Shown here: piece after piece, positions 1 through 12,081 of the stretch
How the letters are laid out: every line of letters starts with the position of its first letter
Position numbering within the stretch: the stretch's first letter is position 1
Origin: Epiperipatus broadwayi
Lineage: Eukaryota > Onychophora > Udeonychophora > Euonychophora > Peripatidae
Assembly (NCBI GenBank): GCA_028023455.1
Contig: JAQFVV010000281.1
Span: forward strand, 496,001-560,000
Length of the DNA: 64,000 nucleotides
Direction: 5' to 3'
Position numbers and translations under genes: made by a program
The notes under the pieces: model-generated
The model's database searches: none
The model's input: only the letters and a program-made list of their open reading frames with translations
Told to the model about the DNA's origin: nothing

Positions 1-1621
1 GATCTACCAGGTAAAAAACCATGCTGATAACTAGGTAATACCTTAATCATATCTACAATAATATTACTATAAATACACCTTTCATAAATTCTAGCAAAAG
101 GTGACAGAACTTAAATAGGTCTACAATTACCAGAATCAGATCTATCCCCTTTTTTAACAATTGGTATAATCTTAGCTATCTTAAATATATCAGGAATAAT
201 AGTTTTCTCAATTGATAAATTGATGATATAATGCAATGGTGCTACCAAACATTCAGCACAACCCTTGATAATAAAATTAGGAATATTATCATATCCTATA
301 GAAGATTTCGATTTAAGTTTAGAAATTGCAGTAAACACTTCAGGAATTGCAATTTTATTAACATCTATATTCCAAAAACTCTCTTTATTAAATTTAATAT
401 CAACCATATTATCATTACTTAAAGTATCTAAATACATATTAGTAAAATGATTGACTAGATCATCCATAGAAGGCCTAATTACATTATATCTACAACTTTT
501 ACTTCCAACAATATTAAGATCTTTTATATAATTCCAAAACATTTGTGGATTATTCTTAAAATTTTCTTCAACTCTATTTAAATTATTATTATAATCTCTT
601 TTCATAAGAGTTTTAGTATAAGCATGCAAACCACTAAATTTCTTATACAATTCTTTATCATTAGTTAGTTTATATAACCTATGATATGTATGCTTTCTAT
701 TTAAGTCCTTACACAATTCCCTAGAAAACCATTTAGGATATTTGTTATTAGTATTTAAATAATTCCTAACAGGAATATATTGATCTAGACAATTTTGAAC
801 TATACCAACAAAATTATTTGCCGCTATATTTGGATCATTTTCCATCAAAATTACATTCCAATCAATGTCCTCAAAAGCTTTATAAAGTCCATAATAGTCA
901 CCATGTTTGTAATCTCTCTTACTAATTACCATAGGCTTTATATGTTCATGAGAACCATCTATTACAAATTCCAAAGGTGGATGATAAGGATCAGGGGGCA
1001 AAAGAGCTTGATCAGCCTCTTTGCACTTCAAATCATTCTTAGTGCTAAACAATAAATCCAACATACCACCCCTAAAATTAATAATACTATTAAGTTGAAT
1101 TAAACTAACCAACTCAACAAAAAATTTTAATCTATAAAGTTTACTATTATCAACATTCTTATTACTATGTCTTGAGTAATCAGCTTCATTAAAATCCCCA
1201 AACTATAATAATATCATATTTATATTTCATCAATATATCCTCAACCTTAACTAAATATGCATCTAAATCATTCATTGACAAAGTAGGTCGAAGATATATA
1301 GTACCTAACAATATTTTATTTTTATTTTTTAAACTAACTTCAATTCAACAAGATTCAATATTATTATCATTAATAATTATCTGTTTATGCTTTATGTCTT
1401 TTTAATAGAAATCAAAGTACCACCTCCTCTTGTTTCATAATTATAATTTCTATCACATCTATACACACAATACCTATCATCAAATATACTAATATTATCA
1501 ATTTCTTCTTTTAACCAAGCTCTGTTAAAAAGATAATATCATATTCATTTAATAACAATTCAAATTTAAAATCAATTGTCTTAGTTCTAAGACCACGAAC
1601 ATTTTGATAATAACAATTCAT
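1..1621 (-). pseudogene. LINE A ORF2 remnant (CR1/Jockey-like endonuclease-RT), runs off the window
   Basis: On the minus strand an ATG at 1621 opens an endonuclease-type N-terminus (NCYYQNVRGLRTK). Fragments of the EEP nuclease follow, then a linker rich in basic and aromatic residues (PKWFSRELCKDLNRKHTYHR, FWNYIKDLN) and the RT fingers (KSSIGYDNIPNFIIKG, IPIVKKGDRSDSGNCRPI). The RT continues to base 1 (LPSYQHGFLPGRS) and would extend leftwards. The frame is broken by several frameshifts in the nuclease part (about 1170-1560) and by a stop at 111-113 just after the CRPI motif. In a live element this protein nicks DNA and reverse-transcribes the element RNA. The nuclease start and RT finger sequence suggest the CR1/Jockey group; the exact clade is uncertain. 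It is the downstream ORF of the ORF1 pieces at 1628-2090 and 5081-5985. Confidence 0.8.
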
Positions 1622-1627
1622 GAATTG

Positions 1628-2090
1628 CTATTTATTACACAGATTATTTTGCAAATTTATATCTTGCACTATAGTGCTAATTTCATCAACATTATCAGTC
1701 AATATAATATCTTCTGGCTTTTCTTCAATAATCTTATTAATATTTAATATAGCATTATCTTGTGTACTATCAACATTAAAATTTCTTAAATATTTTAAAT
1801 CTCCATAGAAGGGCAATATGACTGCTGACAAAGGCCAAACGTTACAGACCAAAACTTTATCAGATTCAGATTCCTCTATAGATAAATAAAATGAAGAATA
1901 TTTTTTAGATTTTGTATTCAGTTTATAACACACACTATTTATATCTAAAACATTTTTCAAATGAGCAGTCACATCTTCAACAGAGGTGTCATTATCCATT
2001 CTAGTTAGAAAAAAATTTTTAAATTTCTTTCATCTCAACAACTTTTAAAACATGATTAACCTGATTTCCTATAATAGGTGATCAGTCACC
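1628..2090 (-). pseudogene. LINE A ORF1, C-terminal piece
   Basis: A minus-strand frame encodes a domain typical of CR1/Jockey ORF1 proteins. A beta-strand-helix segment (FFLTRMDNDTSVEDVTAHL) is followed by KKYSSFYLSIEESESDKVL and a Trp-Pro motif (CNVWPLSAVILPFYGDL). This is the RRM-like C-terminal half that binds RNA in this family. A frameshift near 2010-2020 separates the domain from its upstream part (NHVLKVVEM). The matching N-terminal half lies about 3 kb away at 5081-5985, because LINE C has inserted between them in the same orientation. The stop of this frame nearly abuts the ATG of ORF2 at 1621, as expected for ORF1-ORF2 order. Confidence 0.7.
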
Positions 2091-2095
2091 TGCAT

Positions 2096-5080
2096 TTTTT
2101 TTTGTTTAATAAAAAAAACTTGAATTTTTAATATTTTTTTTAGTTTCAATAATAATTTATTATTTCTAATGTATACAGTGATGTGTAATCATACAATTGG
2201 GGTTTACATTGTTGTTCTAACTATCTTGTTATTTCCGTTTGGGTTCTGAATGAGTCTATGTTGCCCAATATGGTGTGAACATTAGATCTTTCACATATTT
2301 GTTATCTGATTGTTAGCCCCCCCTTTTTGCCTTGTTGTTAGTTTGGCATAGTGTATAATGTCCAAGTGTCTTCAAATGTTTTCGACGATGCCAGGAGTTG
2401 GTCTCTCTTCTGGATTTTAATCATTGTTTTGGAAAAAACCTGTTTTATATTAGGTTGTGGGTGTTCCATGATCAGTTTACAACGTGTAACCCATATGGCA
2501 TAGTTCAAAAACACCGAGAGATGTATTATTGGATAGGTTTTAGTATTGATACTATTTTTCAGAGATGAAATCAGTTGGAAATCTATCTTGGTGTTGGAGA
2601 GTATGATTTCTCGGATCACTCTGAATCTCATACATTGTGAGAAAAGGTGTTCCAATGTCTCATCGCCGTTCATGCAAATGCTGCAAGTAGGGTCTATGAT
2701 GTGACCATGTTTGTAAAAGAGGAAGTGATTAGTAGGTAGTCCATTAATGTTGTATTTAATGAGGAAGTCTAAGTATTTTGCCTCTAGACTCCATCTTTTA
2801 AAGTTGGATACCAGTTTCTGATTATTGTAATAAAATGTTTTGATTATAGGATGTAAGATTGGATGGAGGATTGTGTATGCTTGCCATAATGATATTTTAG
2901 AATTGAATGTGGAGTCATTTATTGGGCAGTGCTGTTTGATAAAGCTTGTGTTTCTGCTGATCCATGTTTGTCTGTCTGGTGGGGGTCGGTCAGTGGGTGT
3001 TACCTTTTGAAGGAAAGTTTTTTGGAGAATTGTGTTAAAACCATATGATGCTACCAAGTTGTGTATGACATTGTGTGTTTTTTGGTAAATCACTGCCTGA
3101 ATGGAGTGGAGAGCAAGACCATTTAGTTTCCTTGGTCGCTGAGTGCCTTTGAGGCTGATCGCAACTGTTTTACCTTTCCAGAAAAGCCTTGAGCACAAGC
3201 CATTTATTTTATTTATGAAGCTTTTGTTGCATTTGATAAATGGAAGAAATTATGCTATTTTTGGCATCACATTCATGTTAATTAGTGCTACCTTGCCAGA
3301 GAGGGAAAGGTAGACTTGTGACAAAAAAGTGATGAATTTGTTTGTTGTTTCTAGGATGTTATCCTGAATCTCTTTGGTCATTGCTGTGGTAGATTTGAAT
3401 ATGGGAAACCCAAGATATCTCTGTGGCTTGGCAGAGAAGAGGGTGTTAATTTTCTTTCCTGAAACAATTTGCCAGGAGGCAGACTTTCTGGGGTTGAATT
3501 GCAGCCTGTATTTCTCAGAATAGCGGCTTAATATTGTTTGTAGCAAAGGAATATGTTTTCTTGATGGTAGGATGATCATTACATCATCCATGTAGGCAAA
3601 CGTGTTGAATTCTCTGCTTAAATTGGGTATAAAAAGACCTGGTAGATTTTTTTCCAAATCCATCAGGAGAGGATTTATATATGCGATGAAGCATAGGGCA
3701 CTGAGAAAGGAACCCTGAGGGAGAGCTTGTGTCGGTTTAAATCCGGAGGTGATATTACCATCCATAGTGATAAAAATTTCCCTGTTGTATAGTAAGTTGC
3801 TTATGATCTGGACAGCAGCTGCAGGAACATCATACTCGGCCAAAATATTTAAGAGTATGTCTATATGTACTGAGTCAAAGGCTGTAGCAATGTCCAGTTG
3901 AATAGCTATCGGTCCTGACTTCCGGTGGATTCTGACATTGTCAATGATGGAGATTATGTTGCCCATTGCATGTGCAGTAGAGGATCCCTTTTTGGCATAT
4001 TGGTTTTTAGATATGTGCTTTAAGACATTTGGTTGGATGAGGTCTTTGATCACAGACTCTACAATTTTAATTAACAGGGGTGTCATGGAAATAGGTCTGA
4101 TGTTTGAGAGATCCATAACCTGATTTTTTTTTTTAATAAATGGAACTAGCACCACTGGGTAAAGGTTAGGTATCACTCTATTACCAGTTGCTAGGTAATC
4201 CACCATCTTCTTTATTATGGGAATTGCAAATTGATTGAGGTGTAGGATTAGGAATCTGGGAATCCCATGTAATCCAGGATGTACACCATCTGGAAGGGAA
4301 GATATTTTCTGTTGGAGTAGGTTTTCTGTGATCCCATGTGGTGCCTGTGGATCAACTTCAGACCAGGGTTGTGTGCCATTGAAGGTTGCGGTTTGCATTC
4401 TTTGCCGGAAGTGTTCTTTTATTGTGTTCATCATAGGTGTTCCCAGTAAGGTTTTCCCATCTGCAATGATGGAGGTGGGAGTGGTTTTGTTATTTTTCCC
4501 TCCAAGTGCCCATCTCAAGTAGCCTTTTGTCCAGTGATGTTGTTGTGATAAATAACCTTTGGCTCTCCTAATGGATAGGTATTCCGCCAGGGATTTTTGT
4601 CTTGATCGGTATAGGTTTTTAAGACTATATATATCTTGTGTTTTGATAGGTTGACTTTGGAGCATCTGAAGCTGATTCTCTATTTGTAGAAGATCTCTGA
4701 AGAGGCCATTAGGGCCTTTGACTTTCATGGTGTGGTGTTTTAATATTGTCTGTAGGATGCCTATAAATGAAAACCAGGCTTCTTTGTATAATTTCTTGCA
4801 TTTTAATGTTGTCAGTAATTATTTGGTGCTTAGCATTGCTAATGGGAAGGTTTTTGATCTCAGATGGAGCCTGAGATTTGTTATTATAGCTATGAAGATT
4901 TTGGCTATCGTTTCTGTTGAACGACTGAGTGTGACAATTTAAGCTTGAATTGCTATGTATATTATCTATATCATTATCACATTCCATTTTTAAATATATA
5001 AAACTTCTCTTACCTTGTATTTAGGGGTTTGGAATGGGGTTTGATACCCCCTTTCCTGCTGATTTCAATTTTGATGCGAG
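2096..5080 (-). mobile_element. LINE C: 5'-truncated Tx1/L1-like retrotransposon nested in LINE A ORF1
   Basis: The segment separates two halves of LINE A ORF1 and carries a related but distinct ORF2 on the minus strand. Its 3' end (low coordinates, about 2096-2130) is A-rich on the minus strand, consistent with a poly(A)-like tail rather than a TAG tail. The endonuclease domain is missing, so the copy is 5' truncated, which is usual for target-primed insertion. The 5' boundary between about 4850 and 5080 is approximate. I could not identify a target-site duplication by eye. Confidence 0.65.
2338..4812 (-). pseudogene. LINE C ORF2 remnant: RT plus C-terminal zinc knuckle
   Basis: A single minus-strand frame starts in the linker (EAWFSFIGILQTILKHHT) and continues through the RT: QLDIATAFDSV (motif A), LPQGSFLSALCF (motif B), and YMDD in FAYMDDVMIIL (motif C). 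It ends with a C-terminal CCHC knuckle (CSICMNGDETLEHLFSQC). One in-frame stop at 3250-3252 (after MPKIA) splits it into 492- and 286-residue pieces. By comparison with E2 (PKINYYAPI) that stop replaces a Tyr codon. No endonuclease domain is present. The protein is collinear with the RT and C-terminus of E2 ORF2 (19415-22651) but clearly diverged, so it is another family of the same group. The copy is otherwise well preserved, suggesting a fairly recent insertion. Confidence 0.85.
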
Positions 5081-5985
5081 CTATCGTTCACGTTGTTTGC
5101 TGTTTAAGAACCGGCAATGATTTTTATTCTTATTTTTACGATAAAATACAGTTTTAAAACCATCCTTTTCTTTATCTGCACAATCTTTCAAATAAAAGGC
5201 ATATGATTTTTTAGAGGTGTTATCTTGATTAGAAATCCCAGACGATTCATGTGACATTACATTTGTTTTCATATCTGACTGACCAACCTTCACTTTAATT
5301 GCTTTATTCTGCTCTTCATTAAATTTAGAACTTGTTCTATCAGTGACACTAAAAACTACCTCCTTTTTTAATTTATCAATTCCTTCACTTTTGTTTATAG
5401 TAGAAAGTGGAGGGAAATTTAAATCAGAAGCAATAAGTTCAGGCATTTGCTTTTCTTTTTGCTTTAAAATAAGTTGACTTTCTTTTTTATTAAAAACAAC
5501 AGAATTTCTGTCTGTGCTTCTATGATCATTATTCTTATTTATATCCAAATTAATAACAGATGCATTTAATAACATTTTTTATCGTAATATTTTCTTCTTT
5601 CAATAATTTAATTTCACTTGATAAATCTGTAACAATATTTAAAATTCTATTCAATAAAAACGTAGATTTTTCACAAGATAACAATTATTATCCATTTTAG
5701 ATAGATTTTTTTTCTCCTTTATCAAAATCATGATTACATATAGCATTAATTTCTATTAATTTAAAAATGTCATTACCTTCATTTCCTAATAAATTTTGAC
5801 CAAAAATATCCAAGTCTTGCGAATCATTTATATCTGATACAATAACCTCCATTTTGTTTTCATTGACTTCCATTACGTTATTACTACTTGAATTATGATT
5901 ACATTTATCACAAATATAGGACTCCATTTCTATTTCATTTTTATGCAATATTATTCCATTAGATTTCAAACATGTTTTATGAAAC
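5081..5985 (-). pseudogene. LINE A ORF1, N-terminal piece with partial PHD finger and coiled coil
   Basis: Minus-strand frames give, in order: the end of a PHD-type finger (FHKTCLKSNGIILHKN then ESYICDKC), an acidic segment (5697-5969), a short heptad-like coiled coil around 5590-5660 (LSSEIKLLKEENITIKN), and a Lys/Ser-rich linker (5081-5575) ending in GFKTVFYRKNKNKN. PHD plus coiled coil plus RRM-like domain is a known ORF1 layout in CR1/Jockey-group LINEs. The frame is broken between 5575 and 5697. The first half of the PHD finger is missing because the copy stops at the AAT microsatellite at about 5990. The rest of ORF1 resumes at 2090 after LINE C. Confidence 0.6.
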
Positions 5986-6011
5986 TTATTATTATTATTA
6001 TTTATGAAACT

Positions 6012-6017
<6 letters not shown>

Positions 6018-6095
<78 letters not shown>
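6018..6095. repeat. (AAT)n microsatellite, left block
   Basis: Near-perfect AAT/ATA trinucleotide repeat of about 26 units. It lies directly between the 5' end of LINE A and the small foldback at 6096-6462. The Asn- and Tyr/Leu-repeat reading frames through it are artefacts of the repeat. Confidence 0.95.
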
Positions 6096-6099
<4 letters not shown>

Positions 6100-6462
6100 T
6101 GAGAGAGTGCAAATTTGTCATGCTCTTGTGACTATTAGTAACCAATCAGATCTTAAGCACTGGGACAGGGAATTTAAGAAGAAAAGAGTGGATTCCACTC
6201 TCTTCTTTACTTGTCTTTTTATATATCCAAGCTAGTCCAAAGTACTTATATCTGAGAGCATGAATCTTAAATATCATCACACTTAATTGACTGAGTTCAA
6301 ATTATAAACATACAGTGTGAAATCTTTTGATTTACTATGTAAGACAAGTAAAGAAAAGAGTGGAATCCACTCTTTTTTTGTTAAATTCACTGTCCCAGTG
6401 CTTAAGATCTGATTGGTTACTAATAGTCTCAAGTGCTTGAGAAATTTGCACTCTTTCAATTT
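6096..6462. mobile_element. Small foldback/MITE-like element
   Basis: Inverted arms of about 125 bp (6096-6225 and 6340-6462) share, in inverted order, a terminus like AAATTGAGAGAGTGCAAATT, the segment ACCAATCAGATCTTAAGCAC, and GAGTGGATTCCACTC. There is an approximately 115-bp unpaired centre and no coding capacity. AAT repeats flank it on both sides, so it appears to have inserted into an existing AAT tract. I infer a non-autonomous DNA transposon; the superfamily is unknown because a target duplication cannot be distinguished inside AAT repeats. Confidence 0.7.
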
Positions 6463-6491
6463 AATTTTTAATACCGTCTGCACTTTATAAA

Positions 6492-6648
<157 letters not shown>

Positions 6649-6649
6649 C

Positions 6650-7800
6650 ATTTATATAAGGGCTAAGCAACAGCATAAAGCCAATTACAATTTGCACATT
6701 ACAAAAAAAGAAAGATAATACATATAACATAAAATAAAAATGTAAATGTTTACATAATAAAACAATATTAAAATTAAAAACAATATTTAAAATTAAAAAT
6801 ATCACAAAGTTTAATGTTACTCCCAATCTGATTATATAAAGAGTGTAATCTTAATTATTTGGCCATATAATTGTTACTTCATAAACAAATATCTTTAGAT
6901 CTATTAAAATATGTCAATATCATTAAACTACATATTATAAAAATTTGGTCATCTGTATAATGCTGCTGAATATAAAGTTTCCCATTTATATTTATCGATA
7001 CTAAAAAAATTATTATTCCTTGTATATACCTTTGAAATACAATTACGTAAGGAAATTTTTCCATGAATGATTAATTAAAAAAATTTCATATCAGGAATCA
7101 CTCTTCTATGAAACAAATTTATACAAACATCTTTCGTATTAATTATATTAATGAATTTATTGTATATTGACTGCAATTTATCTATAGGAGATAACTTATT
7201 CGATTTCCATATTATTGAGCCATATTCCAGTAGAGGAAGTACAAGTGTTTTAAACAAATCTATTTTAATAAAAATATAAAAATAGCTTCAATTAAAAAGA
7301 ATATGACTCATTATTTTATTGGCATTACATAAAATATTATTTACATGAGTTGTAAAAGATCCATTTTGATCAAACCATATTCCAAGATCTTTATAATACT
7401 TTTTATATTCAATAGTTTTATTATTATAATATAATTTCCTTGTATATGTAACAGCAAATATTTTTCTATATTTATATGCATGTTATTCTTTTAAACACAA
7501 TTCAGAAAAGCTAACTATATACGATTGAAGCTGTATATGATCCTTATAACAAGTAATTAATTTAAATATTTCTATGTGATCTGCATTTAATAATAGACTA
7601 TCCTTCCCTATATATCTATCCAAATCATTTATATATATTGCAAATAACAATGGTGCCAATAACACTACCTTGTGGAAGACCTAATTCATTAACATAAGCA
7701 TATGAAACATTATTACATTTAATAAAAGGTCTATTTTGCAAAAATGTCACAAACAAATTTAACAAAGTCAATGAGAAACCCATAGATATTTTACTTAAAA
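6650..7800 (-). pseudogene. LINE B: 5'-truncated CR1/Jockey-like RT remnant
   Basis: Minus-strand fragments recover the second half of a LINE RT: ELGLPQGSV (motif B) and PLLFAIYINDLD after a frameshift near 7665. The expected FADD box has decayed to NADH (motif C). Next come the thumb sequence LVLPLLEYGSIIW (7075-7257), a short 3' UTR and a TTATTA-type tail. The copy begins abruptly at 7800, beside the TAG microsatellite. It is too damaged to function. Style and tail suggest the same group as LINE A, possibly the same family. Confidence 0.7.
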
Positions 7801-7801
7801 G

Positions 7802-7802
7802 T

Positions 7803-7892
<90 letters not shown>

Positions 7893-7959
7893 CAGCAGCA
7901 GCAGTAGTAGCAGTAGCAGCAGTAGCAGCAGTAGAAGCAGTCACAGCAGTAGTAGTAGT
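7802..7959. repeat. (TAG)n microsatellite with CAG variants, left anchor of the nest
   Basis: About 30 perfect TAG/AGT units, then mixed CAG/TAG/AAG units up to the foldback terminus at 7960. It is in the same orientation as the TAG tracts at 11822, 16986, 22901 and 28845, so all the elements in between look embedded in one family of TAG repeats. Confidence 0.95.
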
Positions 7960-8239
7960 GGTGCTGATATAGTATGCACTCGGTGGCCATTTTGAATTTG
8001 GAAACACCCAAAAACACTGCTGGCACATGCAAGCGATAAATGTCATCGACTAGAAACACTCATTTGTCAAAAACGTAAAACGCCTGAGGCACTGCAATTA
8101 AAAAAAGTGGTGGGGAGGGACTACACTTAAAAAAATGGCGGGAAAACGTCACATTAAATAGCCTAAGGTGCTACTACCCAAAAAAAGGGCAGGAAAAGAA
8201 AAAGAAGTGAAAATTAAAAAATACTTTAAAATAAACCAA

Positions 8240-8600
8240 AAATGCTAATTTATTTATATATATATATAGTCATAATCAAACATTGCAATATTTACAAAAA
8301 TCCATTAAAATATAGCGATCACTAGAAAAATAATATAATGCTATAAATCAAACCTTACTTTAAAATAAACCAAAAACGCTAATTTATATATATAGTCATA
8401 ATCAAACATTGCAATATTTACAAAAATCCGTTAAAATATAGTGATCACTAGCAATATTTACAAAAATCCGTTAAAATATAGCGATCACTAGAAAAATAAT
8501 ATAATGCTATAAATCAAACCTTACTTTGAAATAAACCAAAAATGCCAATTTATATATATAATCATAATCAAACATTACTTTAAAATAAACCAGAAAATGC
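8240..8600. repeat. Left-arm copies of the foldback's tandem unit (about 3)
   Basis: About three copies of a 126-128 bp unit, inverted relative to the right arm. GTCATAATCAAACATTGC starts at 8269 and 8395, with a diverged copy (ATCATAATCAAACATTAC) at 8561; a partial internal duplication lies between the last two. Diverged relatives continue to about 8650. Confidence 0.8.
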
Positions 8601-10689
8601 TAATATATATAGTCATGATAATCAAATGTTGCAATCGTAAATCTCAAAAGATTAATCCTATGTTAAAGCATTTTTTTAAAAAAAAAAATCGTAAATGGTA
8701 TTTACAAAAACACGTTAAAATATAGCGATCATTAGAAAAATAATAAATGCTATTTTAAAAATATCAGTCCGGTCTATCAACGCTATATGCTACATCAGTA
8801 TTATAATTTAAAAAAACAATATTTAAAAACTATAATGCTATAAATCAAACATTGAGTTGTAACGTCACATTGAATAGTCAAAGGTTATACTATGGAAAAA
8901 AAGAGGGGGAAAAGAAAAAGAGATGAAAATTAAAAAATACTCTAAAATAAACCAAAAATGCTAATTTATATATATATATAGTCATAATCAAACATTGCAA
9001 TAGCATTTATTTAAATAATTTTTTACTAATATTTTAATAATTTAAAAAAAATTACCAGCTCTCAATCGGATGGATGGTCGTCCGCTCAGGCTAAATTTGG
9101 TTCTTTCTAGATCTCTTCATTACTGCAATACCACAAAACATCAAATTATACTTTTAAGATTTAGGTTTATTATTTTAAAGAAGACACCAGTAAAATTAAT
9201 TTATTCAGGAAATATCGCAGCTTGATATGGCCTCTTTCAAATTTATTTTTAAAACTGTCTACTTGGGTCGGTATGTATGACGTAAGATAATTTCCAAGAA
9301 TTATAGTTCAGGATGGGGGCTTTATCTTACTAAGATAAAAGAAAGTGTTAAGTTAGACTTTCAAATTTAAAAAAACAACAACTGTAAAACAGTTCTAATG
9401 GACTTTTATGCCTCAAGCCTAACTAGTCATGAAATGCAAAAGAGGGTTAAAATTTATTATAAAAAAATTGGGGTTTTGGTTATAATAAATTAATGATTTC
9501 AAAATATAATCGCACTGTAACATATACATCACAACTTGTACTCATATATATATATGTGCCGATACATGTATTACTTGTAAGATTTTAGTTTTAACACTTC
9601 TTATTGTTGCTAATTCTGTCTATCATTCCGTTTCACCTTCTATGTATCATAGTAGGCCTGTTTGTCAAATTCAAACCCATCCCAGACCAGGTGTATAATC
9701 CTATAATAATGTACTTTGATGTATAATAACGTATATTTACATGTATGTGTGCACATCTAATATATAAATAAATATATTTATATATTAGATATGCGCACAT
9801 ATTATACATCAAAATACATTATTATAAGATTATATACATAATGATGTTAGGCTTGAAGCATAAAAGTCCATTAGCTGGTTTACAGTTGTTGTTTTTTTTA
9901 AATTTGAAAGTTTAACTTAACACTTTCTTTTATCTTAATAAGAAAAAGGCCCAATCTGAACTATAATTCTTGGAAATTATCTTACGTCATAGATACCTTG
10001 TGTCAGACCCAAGTACACAGTTTTAAAAATAAATTTGAAAGAGGCCATATCAAGCTGCGATATTTCCTGAATAAATTAATTTTACTGGTGTCTTCTTTAA
10101 AATAATAAACTTAAATCTTAAAAGTATAATTTGATGTTTTGTGGTATTGCAGTAATGAAGAGATCTAGAAAGAACCAAATTTAGCCTGAGCGGACGACCA
10201 TCCATCCGATCGAGAGCTGGTAATTTTTTTTAAATTATTAAAATATTAGTAAAAAATTATTTAAATAAATGCTATTGCAATTTTTGATTATGACTATATA
10301 TATATAAATTAGCATTTTTGGTTTATTTTAAAGTATTTTTTAATTTTCATCTCTTTTTCTTTTCCCGCCCTTTTTTTTCCATAGTATAACCTTTGGCTAT
10401 TCAATGTGACGCTACAACTCAATGTTTGATTTATAGCATTATAGTTTTTAAATATTGTTTTTTAAAATTATAATACTGATTTAGTATATAGCGTTGATAG
10501 ACCGGACTGATATTTTTAAAATAGCATTTATTATTTTTCTAATGATCGCTATATTTTAACGTGTTTTTGTAAATACCATTTACGATTTTTTTTTAAAAAA
10601 AAAATGCTTTAACATAGGGTTAATCTTTTGAGATTTACAATTGCAATATTTGATTATCATGACTATAAATATTAGCGTTTTCTGGTTTA

Positions 10690-11560
10690 TTTTAAAGTAA
10701 TGTTTGATTATGATTATATATATAAATTGGCGTTTTTGGTTTATTTCAAAGTAAGGTTTGATTTATAGCATTATATTATTTTTCTATTGATCGCTATATT
10801 TTAATGGATTTTTGTAAATATTGCTAGTGATTGCTATATTTTAACGGATTTTTGTAAATATTGCAATGTTTGATTATGACTATATATATAAATTAGCGTT
10901 TTTGGTTTATTTTAAAGTAAGGTTTGATTTATAGCATTATATTATTTTTCTAGTGATTGCTATATTTTAACGGATTTTGGTAAATATTGCAATGTTTGAT
11001 TATGACTATATATATATAAATTAGCGTTTTTGGTTTATTTTAAAGTAAGGTTTGATTTATAGCATTATATTATTTTTCTAGTGATCGCTATATTTTAACG
11101 GATTTTTGTAAATATTGCAATGTTTGATTATGACTATATATATATAAATTAGCGTTTTTGGTTTATTTTAAAGTAAGGTTTGATTTATAGCATTATATTA
11201 TTTTTCTAGTGATCACTATATTTTAACGGATTTTTGTAAATATTGCAATGTTTGATTATGACTATATATATATAAATTAGCATTTTTGGTTTATTTTAAA
11301 GTAAGGTTTGATTTATAGCATTATATTATTTTTCTAGTGATCGCTATATTTTAACGGATTTTTGTAAATATTGCAATGTTTGATTATGACTATATATATA
11401 TAAATTAGCGTTTTTGGTTTATTTTAAAGTAAGGTTTGATTTATAGCATTATATTATTTTTCTAGTGATCGCTATATTTTAACGGATTTTTGTAAATATT
11501 GCAATGTTTGATTATGACTATATATATATAAATTAGCGTTTTTGGTTTATTTTAAAGTAT
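10690..11560. repeat. Right-arm 128-bp tandem array of the foldback (6-7 copies)
   Basis: The anchor AATGTTTGATTATGACTATA recurs at 10865, 10991, 11119, 11247, 11375 and 11503, giving periods of 126, 128, 128, 128 and 128 bp. A diverged copy lies upstream near 10700. The near-identity of the last five units implies recent amplification or homogenisation. Confidence 0.9.
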
Positions 11561-11821
11561 TTTTTAATTTTCACTTCTTTTTTTTTTCTCGCCCTTTTTT
11601 TGGGTAGTAGCACCTTAGGCTATTTAATGTGACGTTTTCACGCCATTTTTTTAAGTGTAGTCCCTCCCCACCACCTTTTTTAATTGCAGTGCCTCAGGTG
11701 TTTTACGTTTTTGAAAAATGAGTGTTTCTAGTCGATGACATTTATCGCTTGCATGTGCCAGCAGTGTTTTTGGGTGTTTCCAAATTCAAAATGGCTACCG
11801 AGCACGTACTATATCAGCACC

Positions 11822-11890
<69 letters not shown>

Positions 11891-11892
11891 AG
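11822..11892. repeat. (TAG)n between the foldback and E1
   Basis: About 23 TAG units lie directly between the foldback terminus (CAGCAC ending at 11820) and the E1 5' end (CAGCCATCTTGG at 11893). No other sequence intervenes. Confidence 0.95.
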
Positions 11893-12081
11893 CAGCCATC
11901 TTGGCTCTTGACAGAGAAAGTTGACTCATTTCAGCTCCTGCTTTAGACTTAAGTTTTATTGGTTTTTGATTGAATTTGATAGTGAAAAGTATACCAAAAG
12001 AAAAGGGAAATTTTCCACTTAAAGGTAAGCTCTATTTCAAGCAAAATTGTTGTTAATATAAAGAAGAATATTGGATTTAAA

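Larger units (their letters stand above)
7960..11821. mobile_element. 3.86-kb foldback (palindromic) element in TAG repeats
   Basis: The left arm (7960 to about 9767) and right arm (about 9769-11821) are inverted copies. Termini are GGTGCTGATATAGTA and its reverse complement. Other paired landmarks are the GGTGGCCATTTTG region (about 7981), the CGGATGGATGGTCGTCCGC region (9067) with its partner near 10190, and the centre CTAATATATAAATA at about 9768. I see no coding frame of substance. The element is therefore non-autonomous. The arms differ in length mainly because the right arm has more copies of a 128-bp tandem repeat. Foldback elements with repeat-filled arms are known in animals (for example Drosophila FB and Galileo), but I see no sequence evidence linking this one to them. 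Confidence 0.85.

Noticed and set aside
7795-8059. Thr/Tyr-repeat frames, and similar Ser-repeat frame at 11722-11946
   Set aside because: They read through (TAG)n and the foldback terminus; the non-repeat part is the inverted arm seen on both sides, not a protein.
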